This document shows positions 11,588-23,995 of a stretch of DNA of 64,000 bases, one piece after another (position 1 is the first letter of the stretch; the number at the start of each line of letters is the position of its first letter). The notes beneath the pieces are model-generated. The model did no database searches. It was not told where the DNA came from and saw nothing but the letters and a program-made list of their open reading frames with translations. The DNA is from Dasypus novemcinctus (Eukaryota > Chordata > Mammalia > Cingulata > Dasypodidae), in NCBI RefSeq assembly GCF_030445035.2, contig NC_080676.1, forward strand, positions 13,802,940-13,866,939, read 5' to 3'. The position numbers and the translations under genes were made by a program.

Positions 11588-14500
11588 ATGGAGTGAATAG
11601 GAAGCCATGAAAACAAAGACATGGACTAAAAGTAACTCCCTCTATGGTAAAAGTGTTCTTTTTCATTTGTATTTTGGAAGTGTTGCTTCAAAATTAAGTA
11701 AGTTTCTTACGTGCTCATTGAAAACTGACAAGAGACAGGCAATAATCAGAAAATGACCAATTTCAAAGAGAAATATTAGTAACAGTCCCTTGAAAAGTTA
11801 TGCCATACCGTAACGATACACAGTAAGGCATGTCTCAAGGGGTCTAGGATCATGGAGCAAAGCAAAACAGAATTCTAGTTATAACATCGGGGTCAGTGAG
11901 ACAAGAAACAGTAAGAGAGTCACTGCCCAGGGGTCATATGGCTGCCATGGTGCACCTGAAGTCAAACACAGCAAAAGTGAGCTCGCCATACTGATTCTAT
12001 CCTCCCACAAGGCTGCTGAAAGGGTGTCTTGATATTCGAATAGCTTGGCAAGGCTTGGGCAAGGCTGAATCAGATACACTCGGAAAGATGCATTGATGAG
12101 AATCAAAGGACAGGATCAGAAAATTAAGGAACAGGCTAACAGGATTCTGATTACCAAGCTAGATGATTTTTATAGTTTCATAGTTTCCTGTCTAGTGAAT
12201 ATTTTTGCTCATGCTCTTTTGTGTTCTTGAATGTTCACAGAAAACATTCTACATTCTTTAAAATGACTTCAAATACAACCTCCTCTCTGAGGTCCTCCCC
12301 AACTTACCACCCATTCCCCACTTTTAGAAAAACAGGCAAATCTAAGCAGATTCATCTCTATCTTCTCTACAGCAAGTTTTCATTTTAAAAGATGTCTAAC
12401 TGGAGAGCTAGTTAGGGTCTGAGACATGACCTTTTGAAAATAGTGGTTTTTAGAATCATAAAGCTGACCGTTGAATATAAGTTTGCTTAAAATAGCAAAG
12501 GGCATTTAGAGAAATAAACTTAAGTTGAAAGACGATGAGTAACTGAAAGGAAAATAAATCCTTCCGTGTGCTCATCAGTACGATTTCTTTAAAAAGGTTA
12601 TGTTCTTTCAAATAATGTTCTCTGTTACTTAGTTTTAGTCCTCATTATGTGAGGAGCAAACAGTCATAACTGATTGAACATTAGTCTCTCTAATTCTGAA
12701 TCTATGTAAGTAACAACCATTCATCTAATAACTTCTTTTTGGGGGGAAATACTTATAACATAAATATTGAATTTCCTTTTTGTTTAATTAATATTTAACA
12801 AAATGTTATCCCTTTATCTCACTGTCAACATTGACCTTTATTTTCCCATTCTATTCTAGACTCTGATGTGAGAGTCCTCCTCTGCCATCTTCCATTATAT
12901 CAGTCATTGTCATTTTTCACTGTAAAAGTGTTACACTACTCCTTGCAAAATGATTGATTATATTTAATAATGAGAATGATGACAACTTGATAGCCATTTA
13001 CAATTCTTTACGGTTAATGGCAGGAAAAAAATCATTTTATCATTTTCGCAAAATTTAGTGGCCCTGCATATTACATGCATCTGACTTTTACTTCATTTGA
13101 TTTTATTACTATATGTTTTTTTTCCCCAGAGTTAACAAACGTAGGCTCTTCTTGTCCCTCTGTACATTTCTTTAGGCCGTATCTTACAGCAGGATCTTAT
13201 GTAATTAATTTCCTTCATTCATTGCTCATATCACTGACTGACTATAAAGGATTTCTTTAGTCAGAACTGTCTTGGATTCTCACCTATCCTATTCAAATTT
13301 CAGTGGAGTTATTAAGTCGAGGATTATACACACACACACACACACACACATTTTACCCTTGTACACCATGGCTCACCACATTTGAGACAATATTCTACAA
13401 CAATGACCTCTTTGTGGATTTAAGGGCCCATTAGTTTAACAGCTATAATTACTCATTTTCATACCTACATTGATTAGTTAATGCTGTGAAGGGCACATTG
13501 CTTTCTAGAGCTAATTAACACTAATATGATTTCCATCTGGGTAATATTCCCCCTAAGATATATAAACAGGACATCTTAACTTTTCAGTACATTCTAATAA
13601 TAAACATTTATCATAACGCTATTAGAAGACATTATGTTCTCACATATTCACCTGTTGTTTTTATTCTCATTTGTGATTCTAATGGAACACACATGTATAT
13701 TATTTGGTTGTTGCTGGTATGATTGATATTTGCTTTTTCTTTTTTGGGGGAATTTTCCTGAATATCTTGCACCTGAAATTAGGCAATCTGTGTGATGACT
13801 GGGAAAAGAGCATCAGGAACCTAGGCTGACTTGTATCCATGGTTGCTCTGTTACAAACCTTTCTTATGGCCTGGAACATGTCATTCAACTCTTGGACCCT
13901 AGATAAAATTAAATTTAAAAAAAATCGTGAGAACAACAACTCATCAAGATAAAGGTTTTGGTAAGTTACAATGGAGGTTTTACATGGAGGTCTTTGTGAC
14001 TTACAAGATTCACTCTCCTTTCAGAAGGAGAGATGCAAAGATGCCGGAAAGGAATGTCACACCTGAGGTTAGAGGATATATAGTGCATCAGTCATGACTA
14101 GTTTGGAGGAAAGGTCTATTATCTTATCTCTACTTATGTATGCTGTCTTTATGTTTCCTGCCTACAAACTTCCTCTATAATTGTTTCCTGACCACTTTAT
14201 GATTTTGCTTGGAGAATCGCATTTGCATATGTGAATTCCTAGATAGTAAGGATTGTTATAGTTTATAGACTATGTATAGCACTAACTATGCTGTAAATAC
14301 AAACAATTTTTTGGTAACTTAAATAAAAAACCCATGCCTAACTTCTCTGATGAAAAATATCAGAAAACTCTTCCTATGTAGTCTTTCTAAAACAATACAT
14401 AAAATGAAGACAGTAATTCTTGATATTTCTAATGTATGTTTCCATTGTTCTGCAGTATTAAATAGGTTATTTTTTAAACAGTGTTTAACAATGCCTTTTT

Positions 14501-15414
14501 GAGAAATCTGCAAATCTATGTAGAAACTTAAATAACTGTGATTAGATTGACTTATAAGGAGAAATAATTTCCTTGATGATCAGGCACTTAGTGTTGCTTT
14601 TGAGGACTGTGCCTAATAATACTCCTGTTTTTTAGGAAAAAAGACCTATTTTTTCCCTCTTCTAAATTGAATGCCTGGGTCAACTGGCCACAGTTATCTC
14701 TCTTTTTTGTCATAATAATTATGTCATTACTTCTGAAGACACACACAAAAAAACACTCATCCAGCTCACTAATATGTGTCTCTGATATAGAAAGAATATT
14801 CTTGAGTTGTAAATAATCATATCTTGGTTATATCTGAGTATTCACATCTACATCTGAATAAAAAAAGTCTGATAAACAAGGTGGAATATAGGATAGCAAA
14901 TTGGGGCAGGACATGAAGGAGAACAAATTAAAAGACTTAGTTCAGTACATCATTTAACATGCTTTGGCTGCGTCAAATAAAACATTTTCTCTACAAAGAA
15001 CTGATGCCAAAATGATGTTTTTCTTAAAGAGTGAACTTTGGCCCAAGGACAAAAGAGGAATAAATCCATTAATGTTTGCTCAATAAAAATGTGTTTCTGT
15101 AAATACTTTGTTTTCTTGTTGAAAAATATGAATTTAAAAAAAAATCTAGGCTTGTGTGTGTGCTGTGTGTATACTCTGTGTTAATAGTTTATTATTTTGT
15201 AACATTTATGTAAGTAAATAAAATACTTTGCCCAGTAAAGTAGAAAGAAGAATCATAGTATTTTCTTTCAATTCTACAGAAATTTAAATGCCTAATATAT
15301 AAAATATATAATGTAATTATGTATAAATATCTTATATCACATATAGAATTGGATATGTAGATTTGGCAATAAGATTATATTGTTGATGTGGAATGAATTT
15401 AACTTAAGCTCTAG
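11588..15414. other. Gene-free AT-rich DNA
   Basis: Only short frames without domains. Contains one (AC)n microsatellite, listed separately. No promoter, exon or RNA gene is supported. Confidence 0.5.
13328..13350 (+). repeat. (AC)n microsatellite
   Basis: An uninterrupted AC dinucleotide run of about 11 units, long enough to be length-variable between individuals. Confidence 0.95.
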
Positions 15415-15535
15415 TATTCATTCATTGAACCAAATGCTTGGCAAATATGTGCCATACACTGTCCTGGGTACTTAGAATGCAGAGTGATTAAACCTTCAAA
15501 GATTCTTGCTTTCAGGAATAATGAGGTCAGGGGAT
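15415..15535 (-). repeat. L2-type LINE 3' end fragment, antisense
   Basis: 'Tcattcattgaaccaaatgc' followed by 'atatgtgccatacactgtcc' and a 'ttcttgctttcaggaa' phrase matches a decayed reverse complement of the L2 3' end. Divergence is high and edges are unclear. Confidence 0.55.
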
Positions 15536-15681
15536 CCAAAAGAAGGTGCTAAATGTCTATATTTTTCATAGCAGAACGTGTTATGTTTTAACAAAACTGA
15601 TGTTTTACAAGTTTATGATGAATAAAACTAAAATAAAGAGGTACTTATTCCTAGTTTGTCAAAATGTGCCGTGTGGGCTAC

Positions 15682-16127
15682 TGTTGTGGAATTTGAGAGA
15701 AGTTCAATTATTTGAGTATAGAGAGGCCAGGACTCAGGAATGATTTTGAGAAGGAAAAATGGTTTATTGACGGCCGGCCGGACTCGGGAGCTTTCTGTTT
15801 GAATCCCCAGCCCTGAACAAGATTTTCAAACGTCTTTTATACAGAGAGGAAAGGCCAAATGGTCCCTTTGTTTCAGTTCTCAATAGGCTTCAATTAGCAT
15901 ATATCTCTTCCACATCTTAAGTAAGCTTTTAGCATATTTACTTTTTGCATTTCCCCTAAATACTTAAAGTTTGTAGCCCTTGCATTGTTAAACATTTCCT
16001 GGGACTGGAGCCTGTTGCCATTTTCCCTAAGGGCAGGACTGCAGCCTCTTACCATTCCACACTCACAAGTCAAACAGCTTAGTTATCTCTGAAGAGACAA
16101 AGAGCCTTCCACCCATAGCCCATATCA
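15682..16127 (-). mobile_element. Solo LTR of the ERV A/B family
   Basis: This 446-bp block is the reverse complement of the LTRs of ERV A and B. It starts TGTTGTGG and ends ATATCA, i.e. TG...CA on the minus strand. CTAC lies directly on both sides (15678-15681 and 16128-16131), a perfect 4-bp target duplication, so it is an intact solo LTR left by LTR-LTR recombination. On the minus strand it carries TATAAAAG, the GGCCGGCCG block and AATAAA in the same order as copy B. Its preserved CpGs and its length (446 bp, against 464 in B and 480-487 in A) place it nearer to B. Its promoter, if active, faces leftwards. Confidence 0.93.
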
Positions 16128-16131
16128 CTAC

Positions 16132-17629
16132 TAGCAGCCTTGTGTGTAGTCAGTTTCTTATTACGCGAATTAGTGAGCTTAGAGTCATGGCTTTGGTTCT
16201 GTCATAAATCTAGCACTGCTCATAGATGGCTGTGGAGTCAACCAGATGCCTTCAGGAGCTCTGGAGTTCATTGCTGTGGGTTCTCCAGCGGCCCTGAGAC
16301 TGTGCCTCAGTGCCAGGAGCATGCCAGGTAGAAGATTACTCCCACTGGCTGGCATAGCTTTCCTTTCACAGGATCCAGAGAGTTTGGATGGCCAAAGTGT
16401 TGTTATCATGTTGATTTAGGGCGATTATATTGTTTACAGAGATTGAAGCAATGAAAAATTAGTTTCCTTTATTTTCAAATAAAGAATATGATATTCACTC
16501 TTATCAACTTATTTATATATATAGATTTCACTAATGATTCCCCTCTTTTTTAAAATTATTATTATGGTATTATTTCTCTTACTTTCCTTTATTATAATTT
16601 ATACTGAGTTCTCTGGAGGTAGAGAAGATAAATACATGTGATCACTCTTCATCTTAAATGAGAAATTACCCCTTGGTGCAACCTAACATTTTATTGTAAA
16701 CACATTTTATTATACTTTAATAATAAAGTGTTTGTTTTTGTGCTTTTCGTTTGGTTGGTTTTGTTTTTTTGCTTCAGTAATTTTTGAGAAGGTCTATTAC
16801 TTTTAAGGAAACAAAAACTATTTGAGGACACTTAGTGATCGAACTTAAAATATAAGAATTTAGCAACTTTGTGTTATTTTACTAACTTTAGCTGTGTTCT
16901 CATTAGAATGAGGCACAGAGTCCAACCTGGAGGTTACCATAGGAGTCAGAACGTGAAATAGTTCAGGCCATATTGGAAAAAGTGAAACAGGGGCCCTGTG
17001 AGAATTATATGCAATGTAGAGTATTCTGTCCCTACTCTCTATGCAGAAAACCACAAGGTATGTAAAAACATCTGTGGATGGTAAGCAAGAGATCAGAACT
17101 CAATGCTGAGTACATTAAAAAAAAAAAAAAAAAGAAAGAGAAATTAATTTTATGGGTTTGTATTAAATGTTTCCTGGCCAAAATGATGCTTTCCCAGCAT
17201 GATCCCAAGGAAGGAGGCAGTTTTATTATTATTTGCTTAATGAAAGAAATTTCATGTGTATGTACATATGTATGTGTATAAACAGAGTATTTTAGTAACT
17301 GTTTAAGTGCTTTGGTAACTTGTTTTCCATTTAGCAACTTGAAGAAACAATGTGAACTCCACTAGAACAAATAATAATCAACAGAGCAGGGACTGAAAGT
17401 TGCTGAAAACTTGGAAGATGGTGTTTATGACATGTTAGAATCCATTATATTAGAGGAGGATGAACAAAACAAAATTTAGGAAAACACAGTTGAAAGTTGT
17501 ATGTCAAGACAGGTTTGTTTTGTAGCCAGATTTTAAAAGAAAGAGTATCAAGTATGATAAAGTAAGCTGAAAAGTAAAATTTGGGCAATATAAACACAAG
17601 TGGCATTGAGGGGTAATATTTACATAAAA
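16132..17629. other. Gene-free DNA with poly-A tract
   Basis: No recognisable gene. A poly-A run at 17117-17133 could be a retroposon tail, but no element body could be identified next to it. The stretch at 16140-16420 is less AT-rich and open on both strands for 60-75 codons, with no known domain. Confidence 0.45.
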
Positions 17630-18210
17630 ACGTTTTTCAACAACTGTGTTTCAGAGTCCTCCCGAAGCTGTTGCAAGAGGACTCAACCTGTAGTCATTGT
17701 TGTAACTGGGCACATCCTCGGTCTCCCTATAATTCTACATCCCAAACCCCCAATGATCAGTCTATCCCTATCCTCAATTAATTCTAACTGGTTCTTGGGG
17801 GTTCCCTTAGACCACAGTTGTACCCTCACTACTATCTGTGACAGAAGGTAACTTACCCAAGGAACTCGCCTCCATTTTGTGTACATGCTTTGGCTGCCAT
17901 TTTCAGGTCAAGTGATAGATGCCACTCTGCAGAGCTTCTGCGCATGCCCCATGTCATTAGGCTTAGCCAAGTGCTTTGAGACTTCCTCACTGTTCCTGGC
18001 ATATTTCCACAGCCAATCAGAATATGCCCACCTGAATTCTGTCACTATCTCTACATCCCTTTGTTTCCAGCTTATACATCTCCCTTAGTTCTTAGACCAG
18101 GGAGACGGATTTGAGTTCTTTACTCTGATCTCCTTGCTTTTGGAACTTAACAAAATGCTTTCTTTTTTTTCAAAATCTCAATATCGTAGAATTGACTTCC
18201 GTGGCTTCAG
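17630..18210 (+). mobile_element. LTR and flanking ERV remnant, related to the LTR at 150-560
   Basis: The part from about 17850 matches the LTR at the left end of the window: CCAATCAGAATATGC at 18013, a TATACATCTCCCTTAGTTCTT block near 18072, and 'agggagacggatttgag' near 18100. The AATAAA of the left copy is lost here. The stretch before it (17630-17850) may be the 3' part of the same provirus or the LTR's own U3. It is too diverged to tell. Confidence 0.5.
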
Positions 18211-19559
18211 GCAGCGAGTCCTTCGCTCAGCAAGCCTCCTAGTGTCTGATGCTGTGCGAGGCCTCAGGATACACTGTGATCAGGACAGGAAAGATCCTGC
18301 CCTAAAGAACCCCACTTTCCCATGGAATAATCCCTGGCACTACGAAAGGGCCAGCATGGCCAGGCGGGCCAGTGTTCCACTTAAGTTCCTCAAGGCAATG
18401 TGGTAGAAGTTCAGATGCGTTTTCCTGGTAACACTGGAGCATTCTAAAGAAGACAAAAAATATGTTGAGAATTAAACCCACACTATAGAATAAACTATAA
18501 CCAGTTTACTTACGGTTCATTTCATGTAACTAATGTACAAGTATGCGGTAATTGTGTTTGGTGTTGATTTATAAGCCTTGTTTCCTTAACTGTTGGTGAA
18601 ATTATTAACCCTTGCTCTCACCAACAAAGCCCCCACTTTTTCAGATAGAGAAGGGGAATCAGATCTTTTTACAGCCTGCTTCTTATTTTGTTGTACTAAT
18701 ATTCACATTTTCTGATCTACTTTCTAAATTGCCCCATATCCCATCCTGCTAAGGCTGCTTCCTGATATTGGAAGCAATTTACTTACAGGAGAGACCTTTG
18801 GATTTTTCTTTGGGCAAGAGCTCTTTGTTCATTTATTAAAGTAATGACATTCTGCCTCAAGTACATAGGCTTTATCAACTGTATTTCTATTACTGTCACT
18901 ATTTCTCTTTTTAATTGCCCTGAAAAAAACCATGCACATACCGAGACTCAGGAAAACAGGAAAAGCAGCTTTCTTCGCCTGCAAACTCATTCCATCAAGG
19001 TGCTTTGGGAAAAAAAAAAAAAAAAAAAAAATCTGTGAAAGCTCACTTCCACTTTGAGGGAAGGATTTCATAGATGATTTAAATATTGGAGGAGGGGGAG
19101 AGAAAATATCATCCAGGCTTCTGCTTGGATGACCTTGTGGTGTTATTATTCAGAATCCTTTAATTCTAAGATTGTGTCTTGTCTCTTTGTTTAGTAGCCT
19201 ATGGAATTACTATAAAACCAAGACACAAATCTGTAAGAGCACCAGAAATATCCTAAAGTCCAGAAAAATTATGGCTCCTTTAATACCTTAGATAGCCAAT
19301 AAAGATGTTTATAAATTTTTCTTTTATTTTAATCTAAGCAGTCAACTCAATATTTGAGGAAAATGTAAACCATCTTCTTCTGCCTACTTGATTTTGAAAA
19401 ACATATTTTAGATCTAAGAATTAAATTAATTTCTTCTTAGCTCATTAAAAAATTAAAGGAAGTTAAGCAGAAACTGAAGATGATGATACTTAAAAGGAAA
19501 GTAAGAAAGCTGACTGCCATTTCATTGGTAAAGTTCCAGAGCCAGGCAAGGACAGGCAA
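18211..19559. other. Gene-free stretch, origin unclear
   Basis: 18211-18415 is less AT-rich than its surroundings and open in the forward frame from 18134 to 18406 (90 codons, Arg-rich). I recognise no domain; it may be part of the preceding ERV. A poly-A run lies at 19010-19031. Nothing else is supported. Confidence 0.4.
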
Positions 19560-19715
19560 GGAAGGCATCATGCCTAGAACTTTTGGAGGAAGCATGACCT
19601 TGGTTTTGGACTCCACGTCCAGACCTGTAAAAGAATAAATTTCTGTTGTTATAAGCCACCTAGTTTGTGGTAATTTTTTGTGACAGTTTTAGAAAAGGAA
19701 TATGGGATTCTAATC
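19560..19715 (+). repeat. MLT1-type MaLR LTR 3' fragment
   Basis: The phrases 'gaataaatttctgttgtt', 'ataagccacctagtttgtgg' and 'taattttttgtgacag' are the classic 3' end of MLT1 LTRs, including the polyadenylation signal. Only the 3' third is present. Confidence 0.8.
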
Positions 19716-19985
19716 TATAGCATGATTTTCCAATCTCTCCTTAGTGGTCCTGAATTCCAGTTGTTTTTTAATATATATGCTTGAATCTCTGAAATGTTTG
19801 CTCAGCTTCTTAGCCTCCTAAGTGTCTTTTCTGGAATGGTAGAGGCCCTCAGTTTAAACATGAGTCCAAATATCAAGCTCACTTCACTGGAATTCCATGT
19901 GACATGCCACTTTGGTTGAAAAATTCTTTACTACATTAATATCACCAAAAATTTCAATAGACTTTAGAAAACTATTTTGTGGAAC

Positions 19986-20472
19986 TAATGTGGGCTATGG
20001 GTGGGAGGCTCTTCGTCTCCTTGGAGATAACCTTAACCTAGGCTGTCTGTCCTGACTTGTGGGTGTGGGATGATGAGAGGCTGCAGTCCTGCCCTTGGTG
20101 ACCATGGCAACGACTCCAGTCCCAGGAAACAGTTTATCAATGCAAAGTCCATAAACTTTAAATATTCCGGGAAAATGCAAACCAAATGGCCTAAAAGCTT
20201 ATCTAGAATGTATGAAGTCCATGCTAAAAGCTTACCTAGGATGTGGGAGATATATGCTAATTCAAGCCTATTGAGAACCGAAACAAAAGAACCATTTGGC
20301 CTTTCCTCTCTGTATAAAAGGGACTCAAAAATCTTGTTTGGGGCTCGGGATTGAAACAGAAAGCTCCTGAGTCTGGCCAGCCATCAATAAACCATTTTTC
20401 CTTCTCAAAATCATTCCTGAGTCCTGGCCTCTCTATATGCAAATAATTGAACCTCTCCCAAATTCTACAACA
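19986..20472 (+). repeat. 5' LTR of ERV copy A
   Basis: 487 bp, ending in ACAACA. TATAAAAG at 20313-20320 and AATAAA at 20386-20391 set the U3/R/U5 order. The R region has lost most CpGs still present in copy B: the GGCCGGCCG block reads as a CCAGCCATC-like remnant. The start is TAATGTGGG instead of TGATGTGGG, so the terminal TG is mutated. Confidence 0.92.
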
Positions 20473-20476
20473 TTGT

Positions 20477-20494
20477 TGGGGGCTTGTCCAGAGT
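20477..20494 (+). other. Primer-binding site of copy A, proline tRNA-like
   Basis: Four bases after the 5' LTR, TGGGGGCTTGTCCAGAGT agrees with the standard tRNA-Pro site used by many gammaretroviruses at 14 of 18 positions. Two mismatches are C-to-T or G-to-A changes typical of decay. This is where a tRNA would prime minus-strand DNA. Confidence 0.75.
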
Positions 20495-20712
20495 TGCAAA
20501 CAAAGGCCAGAGATGGTAACATTTTGCTGCCCCTTCCAAATCCCCAAGGAAGCTGAGGGTACTCGGGTGAACCCCAATCTGGGCACCCCTGGATTAAATT
20601 TAATCCAGAAAAGATGTGGGCTCCACCAGAATCTTCCCGACAAAAATTGAGGACAATGGAAGGTTTGAAAAGAAAGATTCTGGGAACACAAAAGAACTCT
20701 GAACAAAGAAGT

Positions 20713-20720
20713 AGGTAAGA
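20713..20720 (+). promoter_or_regulatory. Candidate major splice donor of copy A
   Basis: AG|GTAAGA about 220 bp after the primer-binding site is a near-ideal 5' splice site. Copy B has AAG|GTAAGA at the homologous place (36265-36273). Its conservation in a non-coding element suggests the leader is still organised like a retroviral one. Confidence 0.5.
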
Positions 20721-21209
20721 CTCCCCAGGTGAGCACAGTCTGGAAAGCCCTAGCTTTAATTGCTAGGAGGGGGAGGCTGATCACCTCCCAAGAGAACCCT
20801 AGTAGCGCCAGAAAATTGAGGGGAAGCCGTTCTCTCTAGGTCTGGAAAAGGGAGAAAAACCAGGAAAAAGCCTGGCGTTTTGGGTTTGTCTAACTGCATA
20901 TTAGAATCTGGTACTGGTCTTATATCCACTGAAGGAGTGGAGTCTTGATTTTAATAGGAAGGAATACTTATAGGTTCAAGTCCTAATGTCCTGGAAAATG
21001 GTCTGGATTTCTTACAAACTTGGTTACAGGAAAATGGATCAGCTTTTCTAGTGAAGCTTGGTCTGGGTGTAAAGTTAAACAATGAAAAAGGTCTAGCTGG
21101 AGTCTTTTGTTATAGTGCTGAATTGTGAATGAATTCGCTTTATACCAAATGTTAATGTTAAGTGTTCTCTCTAAGGTTTGTGATGGCTGTGGGGGCAGCC
21201 ATGCTGAAA

Positions 21210-21310
21210 AAAATATATATATGTGTATGTATATATATATATATAAAACTTGTGGGTCAGATTATATATATATAAAACTTTATATATATATAAAACTTGT
21301 GGGTCAGATT
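21210..21310 (+). repeat. (AT)n-rich expansion with a duplicated unit inside copy A
   Basis: Runs of TATATA alternate with a repeated AAAACTTGTGGGTCAGATTA unit (two copies). Copy B has only one copy of the unit after a short ATATAT (about 36755-36785), so the expansion happened in copy A or its lineage. Confidence 0.8.
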
Positions 21311-23887
21311 AGTGACCTTTGTGCTTCTGTCTGTGTCAGCTCAGTGCTAGTGTTGGAGTTGTGTGGTTATGTAAAGTAGTGAAATTTAACTGACTTGGAA
21401 CCCTCCCTTGCCATTGGCAAGGGGTTGAATTGATTACGGGGCAAAACTGAGGAGTCTGGATGTTTGTGCATGCTCTGCTGTCTTGTCTCTGGTCTGCCCC
21501 TTTGCTGGGGCTTGAAGGCTATCTGTGTCCATGCCACATACCCAAGTTTGTTGGGACTGCCCTAGTGAGGGTGGCTGGGTCCCTGGGAGGGGTGCCGAAT
21601 TTGAGTAAGTTCTGTCTGCGCATTTTAGCAGAAAGCTGGAAAGGAGGGAGCGGCTTGCCCCTTTCCAGTGAGTCCACACCTTCTATTCGTCAGCCACATT
21701 CCTATTTGATTGATGTGCACCCGACTGCCTGGAAGGGGGAAGGTGAAGGGGATGAAAAGCAGAATCAAAATAAATGAAGTAAAGTTCCCTCCCTAGGGCG
21801 TCAAAGCCCAAGATGCATTTGCATTCTGCCCAGGTTCTTTAATTTTCCAAATTTCTCTCTCTGTAAGACTGTAGAAATACTTTGAAATGTTTTAAAACTG
21901 TAAACTCATCTGAAAAAAGGAGGCTATAGCTTGAAACAATAGACCTCTAATCACTTGATAGCCTTTTCAATGGTCTGACTGGAAACTTCAGGGTTGTGAG
22001 ACTACAGAGGAAAAAGAAAAAAAAAGAATGAAATGCCACTTTGAAATCTATGTTTGGCTTTTGTCAGTTGCTGGCACCTAAAAATTCATGGTAAAAAGGT
22101 AAAAATGTAGTTTAAAATGAATCTTTAAATGCCAATACTCTCTTGCTGGTGAATTAAATGCATAACTTGCAGATGAGAATTTGTTCCATTACTAAGAAAA
22201 GGCAAGACTTCAAAGAATTGTTACTAATAAAATTCTTGTAGTTTAATCAATAAAGGTATCCAATTCACCTTAAGGTTTAAAAATTAATAAAAACTGTAAG
22301 AGTTAAAATCATTTATAAATGCATTTATATTATAAAACAGTGGAAAAATAATAACTGAAATTATAACTGAGTAAATTTAGCCTGAAACTATTATTGTAAG
22401 TATAAATTCTAAACTAACCTTTCCTTCAAGCCTGACCTCAACCCTTGCCTTTGCCTATGGTTATTTCATGATAGCTTCTGCCCCTACAGTCCAGAAAAAA
22501 GCTGGAACATCCCTGTCTCCTGTCCTGATATTAGTAACCCTGCTTTCTCTCATGAACCCAACCGTAAACTGAATTGCTGCCCAGTGGAATTCTTAGCCCT
22601 TAGGTTTAAATGATCACTGAAGTTTTATTATCTCCAAAGACTAGAAGAAAAAAAAAATCTCCTGCCTTAACTATCAGTGTTCCTAAGAGTGGCAATTCAT
22701 GAGAGAAACAAGTTTGTCTCCCTGAGGCTTCTAATAGCCTCAGTAAATATACATAGAATTAATCTTGTTGCTTATCAGAATTCTGCTAAATTCAAGGTAA
22801 AATATGAAGTTCTGAAACAAAGAGAATTGTGTTAAAACTTTGGGAACATTTTAGTTACAAGCTATTAGTTAAGAAACAAAATTCTTGTGTAAAACTGCAT
22901 GGTCATAGTGTAAAACTGCACAGTCATAGTGCAAATTAAGAAAAGTTTCAGGAGTCTTTGAAATGTTTTGCAGTCACACTTATTTTGTAAAAAATGGAAG
23001 GTTTAAGTAACTAAAGTTATGTTTTTGTGTCAAACTATTCATGTCTGCATATTTGCTCAAATTGTTGAGGTTAAATATGTAGTTATATAAGTAATATATA
23101 TTTCTGGACCCCAAATTAAGCTAAACAGTACATAAAATAATGCAAATTATAAGTAACATCAATGAGTTGTGTTTCTATGTTTAATTCTTTGTGTCTGCCC
23201 ATTTGCTCAGTGTTTGTCTTCATACATCAGGATGATAATATCAAATTAACAAGTGAAAATTCCAAAAAGAGCTCTATTCAAATTGTTAAAAATTAAATAT
23301 GCAGTTATATATGTGAATAAATATTCTTAGAGCCCAAATTAGACTAAGCAGGATAAAAAGTCATATAAAAATCTGATTATAGAAACTATTAGAAAAGGGC
23401 CTCCTCTTTGCAAGAGCTTTGAAGCCAAGACTAGGTGTGGCAGATTAAACCTATCTACTAGGCTAGGGAATTAAGAATCAGTTTGCCCTGTAATTTCCCA
23501 GTTTAAACCTCTTGTCAGCCATAAAATGTAAAAACAAAGATTAGTTTTCACATAAAGGAAGAAAATATTGATTAATGTAACCTGGCAGCCTACTGCCTCA
23601 GTCTCCCAATCCCAGATTAAATAAAGAGCAATAAAGGAAACCAGCTTAATTTAAGCCAGTCCTATAGGCAATAAAAAATGCCCAAGAAACCAATTCAGCA
23701 ATGAATTCCATTCCTTATTTGACAAAGGGGAGCAGGTAAAAACTAAAATGGTTGGAATGTGATAGAGGAAGGAGTTAAATCACAAACTTTTGCGCAGGAA
23801 AGTTAGATCTTCTCAGATAGGCTGTAACTTCTGAAGTATCCAATCTATGTAGAAACAGAGGAAGAGCTCACGTGCTAGGCTTAGGGG

Positions 23888-23995
23888 TATAAATTCTGCC
23901 ATTTTTCTTTGTTCGGGGCGCCAGTCATTTTTACTGGTTGAGCGCACCATCCTGAAAGATTGAGAATAAATTCTTTTCTTCTCCACAATCGGGTA
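23888..23995 (+). promoter_or_regulatory. Internal LTR-like module of copy A (TATA, hairpin, AATAAA, GT donor)
   Basis: Within the interior, TATAAAT (23888-23894) is followed by a GC-rich hairpin with stem CCAGT/ACTGG (23921-23925 with 23933-23937), AATAAA at 23965-23970, a pyrimidine-rich stretch ending 'ctccacaatc', and a GGGTAAG donor-like site just after. The order matches U3-end/R/U5 of an LTR, and the tail resembles the LTR at 470-510. Copy B has the same module at 39424-39535. Origin from a captured LTR is an inference. Confidence 0.45.

Noticed and set aside
18134-18406. Arg-rich 90-codon forward frame after the LTR at 17.6-18.2 kb
   Set aside because: No recognisable domain or splice context. 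The GC-richer patch may be ERV or old repeat sequence.
20257-20784. 175-codon minus-strand frame in copy A, partly mirrored in copy B (36026-36337)
   Set aside because: It is antisense to the LTR end, primer site and leader. Its sharing between copies simply reflects their common descent. An antisense product cannot be excluded, but nothing supports one.
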